Shown here piece by piece: positions 6,639 to 14,245 of a DNA stretch of 14,245 bases. A model generated the notes under the pieces. It searched no databases and was not told where the DNA came from. It saw only the letters and a program-made list of their open reading frames with translations. The stretch is from Lentimicrobiaceae bacterium (GTDB lineage Bacteria; Bacteroidota; Bacteroidia; Bacteroidales; WCHB1-69): NCBI GenBank assembly GCA_009776395.1, contig WRNX01000022.1, forward strand, positions 1 through 14,245. Direction: 5' to 3'. The first letter of the stretch is position 1, and every line of letters begins with the position of its first letter. The position numbers and the translations under genes were made by a program.

Positions 6639-7493
6639 TTATTGTATTATGATAGAATTGCAATTTGCTTTTTTGCATTCGCCACAAAAATTACAGGTAT
6701 GAAAAATCTTATCTTTTTGGATAGCGTTAAAATGGCAGTGGGCATGACATTTTTTGCAATCTGTACATCTTGATATTTTTAGTTTTGTGGTAAAGGGTAA
6801 ATATTTTAATACAAAAAGAAGCCACCCAATTGGGCATATTATTCTGCAAAATGGTCTATAAATGAACAACGAAGAGAGAAGTAATAATGGTACGGTGATA
6901 TATCCAACCCAATTAAATATTTTTAATCTCACAATAGAGATAAAGGGGTCGTAAGTGCAAATTATGGGACGTTGTGCAATCATTAACCACAATCCTAAAA
7001 CAACAAAAGTTAAAGTTTGAATATAGAATAATATTTTTTGAGATTTTTTTGAGGATAAGATTTTCCATTTGTTTTGTTTGAAAATAAATTCTTGCAATGC
7101 ACCCAGCCAGCATAGCCACCCGCACCAAACAGGTCCAAAAATAACAGACAAAATGAGAATGGATATAATGGTTACAAAAGGGATCCAGAATGCAGTATTT
7201 CCTGCTACAAACAGAATAAAACCCTGAAAATAGAATAAAATACAGGGACATCCTCCCACAATAAATCCGAAGTAGATAAGGGAGCAAAATAGAATAATCG
7301 GGCGGAAGTGTTGAATTGTTTTGGTGTTAAAAGAAAGTCCAATAACACAAAGGAGTAATAACGTCATACACAATCCGATAATGGATTGTGTATGGTATGT
7401 TTGAGAAAAGCAAACCGTTACTGTGAGTGTGGTTATGGCAACGGTTGCTATCCACTTTATTATCTGATGGTAGTTGTTTCTTGTATCCAGCAT
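6639..7493 (-). CDS. NapH-like membrane-bound 4Fe-4S protein
   Basis: A 284-residue polytopic membrane protein with about six hydrophobic segments (near 11-30, 37-54, 63-82, 98-119, 155-172 and 194-212). Its cysteine motifs resemble the NapH/polyferredoxin group: WCGWLCWLG (Cys124, Cys128), FCRIICPIG (Cys216, Cys220), CTDCKKCHAHC (Cys243, 246, 249, 253) and CNFCGECKKANC (Cys267, 270, 273, 278). The last two form a ferredoxin-like C-terminal domain for two clusters. Oddities are Trp instead of Pro in the CGWxCPxG motif, His instead of Pro after Cys253, and an extra CPC at 82-84. The role is probably electron transfer at the cytoplasmic membrane, but no partner oxidoreductase is encoded nearby. 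The ATG lies 34 bases inside the end of the TPR gene, so translation may be coupled. No alternative ATG occurs before residue 43, inside the second membrane segment. Confidence 0.8.
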   Translation of the reverse strand: MLDTRNNYHQIIKWIATVAITTLTVTVCFSQTYHTQSIIGLCMTLLLLCVIGLSFNTKTIQHFRPIILFCSLIYFGFIVGGCPCILFYFQGFILFVAGNTAFWIPFVTIISILILSVIFGPVWCGWLCWLGALQEFIFKQNKWKILSSKKSQKILFYIQTLTFVVLGLWLMIAQRPIICTYDPFISIVRLKIFNWVGYITVPLLLLSSLFIYRPFCRIICPIGWLLFVLKYLPFTTKLKISRCTDCKKCHAHCHFNAIQKDKIFHTCNFCGECKKANCNSIIIQ

Positions 7494-8911
7494 CCTACTT
7501 TATATGAATCACCGTCTTTTAAACCTCTTACGAATTTATCCTGAGTTGAGGGGAAACGTAATTTTGCGCGTTTTTCGTTTACCTGTTCTGCTACAGAGGG
7601 GTCAACGGCAATGGCGCGGGAATATTTATCGGCTGCTGCCCAGTTGTAATCCAAAGGCATAGAATCTTCGCCACTACATTTATTACCTGATGCAGCGTAC
7701 AGGTCGCCAATCAACATATACGCTTTTCCGCTGTTAGGTTTAAGTTTTATCACTTGTAGTGCAGCGTTTCGTGCTTCGGAGTAATTTCCTTTAATTTGAT
7801 GAATCAATGCGATCATATACCATGGCTCTACTTTTTGTTCGTTGGTTTCAAAAAGTTCAATTGCCTCTTTAAAAAATTCGAGCGCAACATCATACTCGGC
7901 GTTGTTCAAACTGAAATATCCCATTAAATTGGCAGATTGTGCGCTGGGTTCAGCTTGATGAACAATATTAAGCATTTCTGCAAAAACCGGTGAAGAAGTA
8001 CAACCACGATTGTTCATAGTAAGCAACATCTTCTTCAGCGCAGTAAGATTATCCCTGTTTTGTTCCAATTTGTTCCCGTAAACCTGTTCCAACACATTAC
8101 AGGGTGCAAAAGGGGTGAATGTGTTTTCAATATTTTTTAATGTTCTATCATAAAGCGTAATGAACTGCATCGAACGAGCCGTATCTTGATCTAATCGCTG
8201 TTTTCTCATCTCAAAATCGGCTTGTGGAATTTGTCCTTTTTCTTTTGCTTCTTCCAAGTTTTCAAAATTTGGTAATTGTTTATCAATCTCTTTATAATAG
8301 TCGTTAATTGCTTTTTCAATATAGTCGGTAGCGCGTTCGTAGGCGTCAATCATAATTGTGGTATCTTGTTTGGCGCGTGCAATTTGTTCGGCAATACGGA
8401 AAAAGATATCCCAAATATTGGGCTGAGTTTTTTCTTTTTCCATCTCAATGGATTCTATGAACATATCAAATGCTTGCATCACCTCTTCTGTACTTTTTCC
8501 TCTATAACGAATCATATAAAATGCTTTAAATCCCAGTCCATTTCCTTCTGTGTAGTTTTTGGGGAAGTACAGGTGACGGGTTTCAACGCTTTTCAACAGG
8601 TCGTCAATATATTGATTTTGCAACTCTACATCTTCGGTTGATTTGATGAGAGGATCCAGCATATTTTGAAGATAAGTATTATTAAAGATGGCATTCCACG
8701 AGCAAGGGCATAGTTCTACAACTCTTTTCCAATGGGGATAAGCGTCTTTGTAATTTTTTTGATCGTAAAAGGTTTTAAAAAGTGAGACCTCTTCCAAACA
8801 GGTAAGAGAATCTTTTTCAGTTTTCCCATACGTAAATCCGCAAGGGGTTGGTTGTGCAAAAATTCCTATGGTAATGAAAGTTACAAAGGTAAAAAGGTAA
8901 ACTTTTTTCAT
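7460..8911 (-). CDS. Secreted tetratricopeptide-repeat (TPR) protein
   Basis: A 483-residue protein with a signal peptide (1-20, ending FAQ) and no lipobox, so probably periplasmic. Residues 39-70 (CLEEVSLFKTFYDQKNYKDA, then a Trp-rich turn and CPC) look like a first helical repeat. Clear TPR units lie at about 327-356, 362-395 and 396-440, including YDVALEFFKEAIELF, YSEARNAALQVIKLKP and ADKYSRAIAVDP. A conserved-looking tail, GDSYKVGCWIQETTTIR, closes the protein. Eight cysteines (24, 38, 68, 70, 271, 304, 412, 474) could form disulfides. Proteins of this kind occur in Bacteroidales next to coaX and a FadL-like barrel gene, as here. The role is unknown; an envelope scaffold or assembly factor is a reasonable guess. 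A 77-base gap separates it from the barrel gene upstream, and I see no confident promoter or terminator in that gap. Confidence 0.82.
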   Translation of the reverse strand: MKKVYLFTFVTFITIGIFAQPTPCGFTYGKTEKDSLTCLEEVSLFKTFYDQKNYKDAYPHWKRVVELCPCSWNAIFNNTYLQNMLDPLIKSTEDVELQNQYIDDLLKSVETRHLYFPKNYTEGNGLGFKAFYMIRYRGKSTEEVMQAFDMFIESIEMEKEKTQPNIWDIFFRIAEQIARAKQDTTIMIDAYERATDYIEKAINDYYKEIDKQLPNFENLEEAKEKGQIPQADFEMRKQRLDQDTARSMQFITLYDRTLKNIENTFTPFAPCNVLEQVYGNKLEQNRDNLTALKKMLLTMNNRGCTSSPVFAEMLNIVHQAEPSAQSANLMGYFSLNNAEYDVALEFFKEAIELFETNEQKVEPWYMIALIHQIKGNYSEARNAALQVIKLKPNSGKAYMLIGDLYAASGNKCSGEDSMPLDYNWAAADKYSRAIAVDPSVAEQVNEKRAKLRFPSTQDKFVRGLKDGDSYKVGCWIQETTTIR

Positions 8912-8988
8912 GATACTATTTTTTTATTAAGTTTGATAGATTTATTGAATTGAAAATACGTAACGATAAATAGTAGTAAAAAATTGTA

Positions 8989-10293
8989 TTATTCTAATTT
9001 TCTACGTTGATACCATTTTTCTTGAAGAATAAAATTAAAAGAAAGTTTATAATAGTTTTGTAAGATGAGATTATTCTTGAGTGTTCCTAACTTGCTGTAT
9101 TCAAACATAATATTTGCAGAAGATCGGGTGTTGAAAGCACGGAGGGGAAATCCTAATCCCACAGAAACAGCAAATTCTGAAATAGGAGTATCATTAAGAA
9201 TTATATAACCTGTGGCAAATTTAGTTCCTGCCCGAAAATTAATTTTATTATAATATTTTGATGAGGTTGGATTGGGTATAAATTGAATACCAATGGCAGT
9301 AATGAGGTTATTTTTCAATGAATCATTAGTATTAGAAATAGAAAAATTTTTCCAATTTTGCCAGGTGATATCTACCGCAGCGATTAATTTGTCTTTGTAT
9401 CCGTAAGAGATACCTCCTCCTACAATGTGTGGCATTTTCAGATCGCTTTTCAAAGCATTTTTTCCAATTCTCACCATAATTGTATCAAAATAACTATTAG
9501 GAGAGTAAATATCCGCATAGTTCAAAATTAATAAATTTTCTCTTGACCATACTTTTAGTGCGTTTTCATATACTGCTCCAAAGCCCAATTGATGTTTTTC
9601 TTTAATAGATGTTTGATATTGCAACCCAACAGAAAGGTGTATGCCATCCAAATATCGAAAATTAGTAATCATGGTATTAAAACTGTTTTCCATTTCATAT
9701 TCAGCAAAACTGATATTATTCATAGTACCAAAGAGGTAAGAAAGATTGATCCCTAACGATAGTCCTTTACATATTTTAAAAGCGTTTCCCCAGTAGAGGA
9801 GTTGCAACCCGCCGGTTCCTTTATATTGATTGGTAACTGTTCCAAAAGTATCTACCTGATGAATATCCAAAATTCCGAATCCGATGTCACTAAAAGGCAT
9901 AATTCCGGCGCTGGTGCGCCACACTTTCAGAACGGGCAATCCAATAGCAAGATAATCCAATTGAGCAAACGAGCCTTTATAGTCTTGTGTTTGGGTTCTT
10001 AACTGTTGATTGGTAAAGCAAAACGACAAGTCGGCAATAAAAGAGAGCGAATCGAATGCGGTATAGGAAGCAGGATTTTTAAAGTTGATATAATATGGAT
10101 TTTGAAGTGCATAGCCCACGCCTCCCATGGAACTGGAAACGATATTGGCACGGGAAGATAAGTTCCCTACTCCAAAACTTGAATAGGGCGAATTGATGTC
10201 ATTTTGTGCAAAACTAAAAACAGAGATCATTAGAATGGATAGAAACAACAAGAAACTTTTCTGCAAATTACACATTGTATTTGATAATTTCAT
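8989..10293 (-). CDS. FadL/OmpP1-like outer-membrane beta-barrel protein
   Basis: A 434-residue outer-membrane protein with a signal peptide ending FSFAQ (residue 30). It is followed by INSPYSSFGVGNL, MGGVGYALQNPYYINFKNPASY (56-77) and many alternating amphipathic strands, ending in a Lys/Arg-rich tail (EKWYQRRKLE). The GG--A--NP--Y--NPAS pattern near the N-terminus is typical of FadL/OmpP1-like barrels in this phylum. The substrate is unknown, and a structural or channel role cannot be separated from the sequence. The start at 10293 overlaps the end of coaX by 26 bases and has AAAGG five bases upstream. A second ATG at 10275 would also leave a good signal peptide and overlaps the coaX stop more tightly. 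Either way, translational coupling to coaX is likely. Confidence 0.78.
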   Translation of the reverse strand: MKLSNTMCNLQKSFLLFLSILMISVFSFAQNDINSPYSSFGVGNLSSRANIVSSSMGGVGYALQNPYYINFKNPASYTAFDSLSFIADLSFCFTNQQLRTQTQDYKGSFAQLDYLAIGLPVLKVWRTSAGIMPFSDIGFGILDIHQVDTFGTVTNQYKGTGGLQLLYWGNAFKICKGLSLGINLSYLFGTMNNISFAEYEMENSFNTMITNFRYLDGIHLSVGLQYQTSIKEKHQLGFGAVYENALKVWSRENLLILNYADIYSPNSYFDTIMVRIGKNALKSDLKMPHIVGGGISYGYKDKLIAAVDITWQNWKNFSISNTNDSLKNNLITAIGIQFIPNPTSSKYYNKINFRAGTKFATGYIILNDTPISEFAVSVGLGFPLRAFNTRSSANIMFEYSKLGTLKNNLILQNYYKLSFNFILQEKWYQRRKLE

Positions 10294-10990
10294 TTAATCC
10301 TTTCAGTACAACATTAGGGGCGGCAAATATCGTATTTTTTATGAATTTTTGCAAAACTATTGCATCTCCTCCTGATAATATCACTTTTATATCATTAAAC
10401 CGGTTTTTATAATCTTCCATAAAACCATTAATTTCATGGCATATTCCTTTGATTACGCCGCAATAAATAGATTCTTGTGAATTAGTTCCCAAAAAATTTG
10501 AACAATTTTCAACTTCTTTTAGTAAGGGAAGATTTTTTGTTTTTTCGTGGAGCGCTTCAAAACGCATTTTCATTCCGGGGGAGATTGAGCCGCCGAGGTA
10601 CTCTTTTTTTTCGTTCACAAAATCAAAAACTAAACATGTTCCAGCTTGAATAGAGAGTACATTTGTATTAGGAAACAGGGATGCTGCGCCCACTGCATTG
10701 GCAATCCTGTCCAATCCCAAAGTTTCAATACTTTTATATAAAATATTTATCGGCAATTTTGTTTGATGAGTAAAGTGGATATGTTGGGTATTGTTTTTAA
10801 GAAAATTAATCATCTGTTCATCCACTTCTACAACAGAAGAAAGAATAGAATATTTTATTGAAAACTGATTAAAAATTGAAGTTAAAATCTTTTCATTGAT
10901 TTTAATAAAATGCTCACAATACAGACAATCATCGTTATTAAAAACCGCGATTTTTTGTAAAGTGTTGCCGATGTCAATGATTAAGTTCAA
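10268..10990 (-). CDS. coaX: Type III pantothenate kinase
   Basis: A 240-residue cytoplasmic kinase making 4'-phosphopantothenate from pantothenate and ATP, the first step of coenzyme A synthesis. Seen are the nucleotide-binding DIGNT (6-10), the substrate and catalytic motif GLDRIANAVGA (92-102, with the putative general base Asp94), AGT (116-118), GGSISPGM (133-140) and SGGDA (206-210). The length is normal. The start codon is TTG at 10990: there is no in-frame ATG upstream before a stop, and the protein must begin near MNLIIDIGNT. One oddity is Gln115 where the family normally has the Asp of DxGTA, which coordinates a monovalent cation in characterised enzymes. It sits 21 bases after the TonB receptor gene and overlaps the FadL-like gene. 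It is probably functional, since the remaining motifs are intact. Confidence 0.92.
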   Translation of the reverse strand: MNLIIDIGNTLQKIAVFNNDDCLYCEHFIKINEKILTSIFNQFSIKYSILSSVVEVDEQMINFLKNNTQHIHFTHQTKLPINILYKSIETLGLDRIANAVGAASLFPNTNVLSIQAGTCLVFDFVNEKKEYLGGSISPGMKMRFEALHEKTKNLPLLKEVENCSNFLGTNSQESIYCGVIKGICHEINGFMEDYKNRFNDIKVILSGGDAIVLQKFIKNTIFAAPNVVLKGLNEIIKYNV

Positions 10991-11011
10991 GAGATTAAGG
11001 TTTAGTGCATT

Positions 11012-13405
11012 TTATTTTATTTTAAAATTCCAATTAATAGATGGAATTATAGGAAACAGACTCATTTTATACGCTTTGGTAGTCATTTCAAAAACGGGTG
11101 TTTGCGCATTTATATCAAAATTAGTAGTGGTTTCGTAGAAAATGAAAAATGGATTTTTCCTGTTATATACATTATAAATAGAAAAATTTAATCCGGTTTC
11201 GAAGTGTTTGCGTTTTACAATGTTCCAATTTACAGATAGATCTAAACGATGATAGGGCTGCATCCGATACGCATTTCGGTCGCTGTATTCGGTCATCATA
11301 TCACCGTTAAAGAAATAGTATCCCACCGGAATAGTCATGGTGTTTCCGCTGGCAAATACCCAAACGGCTGAAACCGACAACTTGTTTCGGATGATTTCGT
11401 AATTCAAACTAATCGAAACATCGTGGCGGCGGTCATACTTTGCCCAAAACCATTCTCCATTATTCAGTTCTGGAAAATTTCTTTTCGTAAAAGAGAGAGT
11501 ATAACCTATAAAACCCGTGAATTTTCCGATGTTCTTTTGCAAGAAAAACTCAACGCCATAAGAATAGCCTTTCCCTTGCGTAAGTCGCTGGTCGGAATTA
11601 AGTTGAAAGGAAGATAGATCCATGCCGTCTTGATATTCCGTTAAGTTGTTCATATTCTTGTAATAAATATCAATGTACGCTTCTAACATGTTGTTCATAA
11701 AATTTCGGAACACACCCAAAGAAACTTGATGCCCTGTTTGCGGTTTAACAAGAGAGGTGCTGGGCATCCAAACATCGGTGGGCAAGGAAATGGTGGCTAA
11801 GGAAATTTGATGCAGATATTGGCAGTTAAAAGTGTATGAAGCTTTTATGGAAGTAAGAGAATCTATTAAGAAACGCGCTGAAAAACGGGGTTCCGGATAG
11901 TTGTACATTTTGATCATCTCGCCAGATTTATAATCAATAGAATCAATTACTTGCTTATTTTCATCCAATTTGTAACGTGTAAATGCTCCAACATGAGAAA
12001 AGTGAGAATAGCGCAATCCGTAACTTATTTTCAACCAATTCACAATATCCCATTCATCGTTGGCGTAAATAGCCAACTCGTTGGCATAAAAGGGTTTCGA
12101 TTTAGGGAAGGTAAGATAATTGTCTTGTCCCGCTTCGATTTCAAAATTGGATGGGAAAAAAGTGTGAAAAGTGTAATGCGCCCCCATTTTTACATTATGG
12201 TTAGGATTCGGCAAAAAAGTGAGTTCCGATTTTAACGCATAATCTCTTACACCCGAAGAGATAGCGAAATTGTAAACACCCTGTTTCATCTCTGTTTTAA
12301 ACTTATAATCGCTAAAAGTTCCGGAAGTATTTAAAAAGAGTTTGGGCGAAATAATGTAGTTCCATCTTACCGAAGCGGCTCCGTTGCCCCACGCAAAAAC
12401 AGAATTAATATTTCCGTTTTGCGACTTAAAACCGTAAACATCATCTCCATAATACCCGCCAATATACAGCCGGTGTTTATCATTTATAATGATATTACAC
12501 TTTCCGTTCAAATCGTAGAAATAAAATTTCGCTCCTTTTAATGGAGAGGTATTTTTTAAAAAAGGTTGCACTAACCAATCAATATAAGTTCTTCTGCCTG
12601 AGACAATAAATGAGGCTTTATTTTTTTTGACAGGACCTTGCACAGTTAAACGGGAAAAGATAACGCCGATCCCTCCGTCTAACTCATAATTTTTCATGTT
12701 TCCCTCTTTTTGATACACGTCAATAATTGATGCCAAGCGACTTCCGTAGTTGGCGGGCATTCCTGATTTAATCACTTCAATACTTTTTACGGCATCTGCG
12801 TTAAAAATGGAAAAAAAGCCGAACAGGTGTCCCGGGTTATAGACGGGCGCTTCATCCAACAATACAAGATTTTGATCGGCATTACCGCCGCGCACATAAA
12901 ACCCGCTATTTCCTTCCGAACCGGACTGAATACCTGGGAGCAATTGAATAGATCTTATCACATCCACTTCTCCCATAAACGCCGGCATCGCTTTAATAGT
13001 TTCAATTTTCATCTCCATTTTACCCACATCAGCGCCGGTAACATTTTTATCGGCAGCCTGTCCTCTAACCTCCACTTCATCGGCGAGAATAACGGAAAGT
13101 TCTATTTCAAAATTTTTCTTTTGATTGGAAGTGATGTTGATGGTTTCAGTAATCTGTTTATATCCTAAATAATTAACCGTTAACAAATAAGATCCTTTTT
13201 CGACGGTAATTGAATAAAATCCTGAAGCATTGGTAATGGCGCCGTTAGGATTTGATTTTGAGATTGAATCTTTTAAGATAATATATGCGCCCACTATTGT
13301 TTCGCCGTTTGCTGCATCTTTTACAATACCGGAAAGCGTAGCCTTTTGTGCAGTTAATGAAGTAAGCATTAACAATGTAGAAAAAAAAAGAATAAGTTTT
13401 TTCAT
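11012..13405 (-). CDS. TonB-dependent outer-membrane receptor with carboxypeptidase-regulatory-like domain
   Basis: A 797-residue active-transport receptor of the outer membrane. The signal peptide (1-20) ends in LTAQ. Residues about 24-103 form a CarboxypepD_reg-like beta-sandwich (LSGIVKDAANGETIVGAYI, then GFYSITVEKGSYLLTVNYLGY). The plug spans about 125-232 and includes LPGIQSGSEGNSGFYVRGG, NLVLLDEAPVYNPGHLFGFF and the usual VIKSGMPANYGSRLASIIDV. A 22-strand barrel would fill the remainder, ending in SINWNFKIK. No SusD partner gene is adjacent, so this is not a classic polysaccharide utilisation locus; metal complexes, peptides or cofactors are possible substrates but cannot be resolved. 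It lies 55 bases downstream of holB and 21 bases upstream of coaX. The ATG at 13405 begins MKKLILFF, a good signal-peptide start. Confidence 0.92.
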   Translation of the reverse strand: MKKLILFFSTLLMLTSLTAQKATLSGIVKDAANGETIVGAYIILKDSISKSNPNGAITNASGFYSITVEKGSYLLTVNYLGYKQITETINITSNQKKNFEIELSVILADEVEVRGQAADKNVTGADVGKMEMKIETIKAMPAFMGEVDVIRSIQLLPGIQSGSEGNSGFYVRGGNADQNLVLLDEAPVYNPGHLFGFFSIFNADAVKSIEVIKSGMPANYGSRLASIIDVYQKEGNMKNYELDGGIGVIFSRLTVQGPVKKNKASFIVSGRRTYIDWLVQPFLKNTSPLKGAKFYFYDLNGKCNIIINDKHRLYIGGYYGDDVYGFKSQNGNINSVFAWGNGAASVRWNYIISPKLFLNTSGTFSDYKFKTEMKQGVYNFAISSGVRDYALKSELTFLPNPNHNVKMGAHYTFHTFFPSNFEIEAGQDNYLTFPKSKPFYANELAIYANDEWDIVNWLKISYGLRYSHFSHVGAFTRYKLDENKQVIDSIDYKSGEMIKMYNYPEPRFSARFLIDSLTSIKASYTFNCQYLHQISLATISLPTDVWMPSTSLVKPQTGHQVSLGVFRNFMNNMLEAYIDIYYKNMNNLTEYQDGMDLSSFQLNSDQRLTQGKGYSYGVEFFLQKNIGKFTGFIGYTLSFTKRNFPELNNGEWFWAKYDRRHDVSISLNYEIIRNKLSVSAVWVFASGNTMTIPVGYYFFNGDMMTEYSDRNAYRMQPYHRLDLSVNWNIVKRKHFETGLNFSIYNVYNRKNPFFIFYETTTNFDINAQTPVFEMTTKAYKMSLFPIIPSINWNFKIK

Positions 13406-13413
13406 AAGGGTGG

Positions 13414-13421
13414 CAAATAAA
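13414..13421 (-). promoter_or_regulatory. Possible promoter -7 box (TTTATTTG) ahead of the TonB receptor gene
   Basis: One mismatch from TAnnTTTG, and followed by CC like the other two boxes in this window. It ends 9 bases before the ATG, so transcription from it would give a nearly leaderless message. No convincing -33 element is visible. A very weak ATTT-CAG-AAAT hairpin followed by a T-run lies just upstream, at the end of holB. Confidence 0.25.
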
Positions 13422-13460
13422 CAAAAAAATTTCTGAAATAGACTTAGAGCGTAAAAATGG

Positions 13461-14245
13461 TTAAGTCATTAACTGGCTCACTTTTAAATAGAAATCAGTA
13501 AAAATCAGCGTTGAGTTTCCGTTTCTTTCAATATGATACAGCGCATCATTACATTCTTTTAGAATAGGTTGAGCATTTTTTAAGGTGATTGCTTTAGTAA
13601 AGAAATTCATCATTTTTTTCTCTTCTGTGGTGGCTTTCACTAAATTTTCATTGTTTGAACCCATCATCAAAATATTTCTTATCATTCTGGAAACAAATCG
13701 CAAAAAGTTTTTCTGCTCCTCTCTTCCTTCATCTACAATGGAAGAAATGATTTCTTGTACATTTAAGTAATTAATTTGTTGAGGAGTAGCAAACTTTTTT
13801 AAAGCAGACATACTGGCAAAGAGAGTTTCAAATTTTTTCAACATCTCTTTCAATTCATTGCTGTTTTCATGCAGATTAATCGCTTTCACATAACTGCCTT
13901 CACTAATTTCGGCAATATCTGCCGCTTTCTGTAGCGGTATTCCAAAATCTGTAATCAACTGACGGGCAATGGTTTCGCTACTCAAAGGTGGAATTTTTAT
14001 CAACTGCGTGCGCGACAAAATAGTAGGTAATATTTTATCTTGATTTTCAGTAAGTAAAATAAACAACGTATTAGGCTCCGGCTCTTCTAATGTTTTCAGC
14101 AATTTGGGAGCAGCCGCATGATAGAGTCTGTCTAAACACCATAAAATAAAAATCTTAAAACCACCTTCATACGATTGCACACTGTTTTGCTGAATAATAT
14201 TGGAACAATCGCGAATATTGATGGATGCCTGCTTGTTTTCGCCGC
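13461..14245 (-). CDS. holB: DNA polymerase III delta' subunit, 5' end outside the window
   Basis: The frame is open from the window edge to the stop at 13461, giving 260 visible residues and lacking the N-terminal nucleotide-binding part. It is a clamp-loader subunit that helps load the sliding clamp during replication. The visible start covers the end of the AAA+ domain: SINIRDCSNIIQQNS and SYEGGFKIFILWCLDRLYHA, then the hallmark KLLKTLEEPEPNTLFIL and ILSRTQLIKIPPLS, where the usual SRC motif reads SRT. The lid (IARQLITDFGIP, EGSYVKAINL) and the helical C-terminal oligomerisation domain follow. The GTG at 14180 should not be taken as the start, because homologous sequence continues upstream of it to the edge. 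Only 55 bases separate it from the TonB receptor gene. Confidence 0.88.
   Translation of the reverse strand, partial: GENKQASINIRDCSNIIQQNSVQSYEGGFKIFILWCLDRLYHAAAPKLLKTLEEPEPNTLFILLTENQDKILPTILSRTQLIKIPPLSSETIARQLITDFGIPLQKAADIAEISEGSYVKAINLHENSNELKEMLKKFETLFASMSALKKFATPQQINYLNVQEIISSIVDEGREEQKNFLRFVSRMIRNILMMGSNNENLVKATTEEKKMMNFFTKAITLKNAQPILKECNDALYHIERNGNSTLIFTDFYLKVSQLMT

Noticed and set aside
6913..7287. Alternative minus-strand frame inside the iron-sulfur protein gene
   Set aside because: The main frame holds the cysteine motifs and membrane segments. This frame is a shadow of it.
8912..8988. Searched for a promoter or terminator between the FadL-like and TPR genes
   Set aside because: Only partial matches (such as TATTTTCA) and no stable hairpin were found.
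14178..14180. GTG as the start of holB
   Set aside because: Delta'-like sequence (INIRDCSNIIQQNS) continues in frame upstream to the window edge, so the gene is truncated by the window and does not start here.

Overview
The window is AT-rich DNA from a member of the Bacteroidota (Bacteroidetes), most like a Bacteroidales-type genome. The evidence is a secreted peptidase with a type IX secretion (T9SS) C-terminal sorting domain, a TonB-dependent receptor with an N-terminal carboxypeptidase-regulatory-like domain, a BamA followed by Skp/OmpH genes, A-rich leaders instead of Shine-Dalgarno sites, and -7 boxes of the TAnnTTTG type. All eleven recognisable genes lie on the minus strand, so transcription runs from high to low coordinates. 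No RNA gene, CRISPR array, transposase or phage gene was seen, and no gene-free stretch exceeds about 160 bases.

In order of transcription, the window opens inside holB (DNA polymerase III delta', 5' end missing). Next come an outer-membrane TonB-dependent receptor, coaX (type III pantothenate kinase, TTG start), a FadL/OmpP1-like outer-membrane barrel and a secreted TPR protein. These are followed by a NapH-like membrane iron-sulfur protein that overlaps the TPR gene, then a lysyl-endopeptidase-like T9SS cargo protease. The last block is bamA and three tandem Skp/OmpH chaperone genes. The final ~160 bases hold an AT-rich inverted repeat, a good promoter match and what looks like the leader or beginning of another minus-strand gene.

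Most of the window serves the cell envelope. Skp-type chaperones hold unfolded barrels in the periplasm, BamA inserts them, and the receptor and the FadL-like protein are typical BamA clients. The protease is exported through the Sec system and then the T9SS. coaX (coenzyme A synthesis) and holB (replication) are housekeeping genes embedded in the run. Gaps are mostly 20-80 bases or overlaps, so most genes are probably co-transcribed, with bamA-skp likely also having its own promoter.

I found no obviously new multi-gene system. The points most worth a second look are: a trio of skp genes instead of the usual pair, with a 15-base tandem repeat building the signal peptide of the last one; a BamA lacking the usual C-terminal aromatic residue; a CoaX with Gln at the position of a normally conserved metal-binding Asp; a protease whose cysteines and triad line up with Achromobacter protease I; and the overlapping iron-sulfur protein of unknown role.
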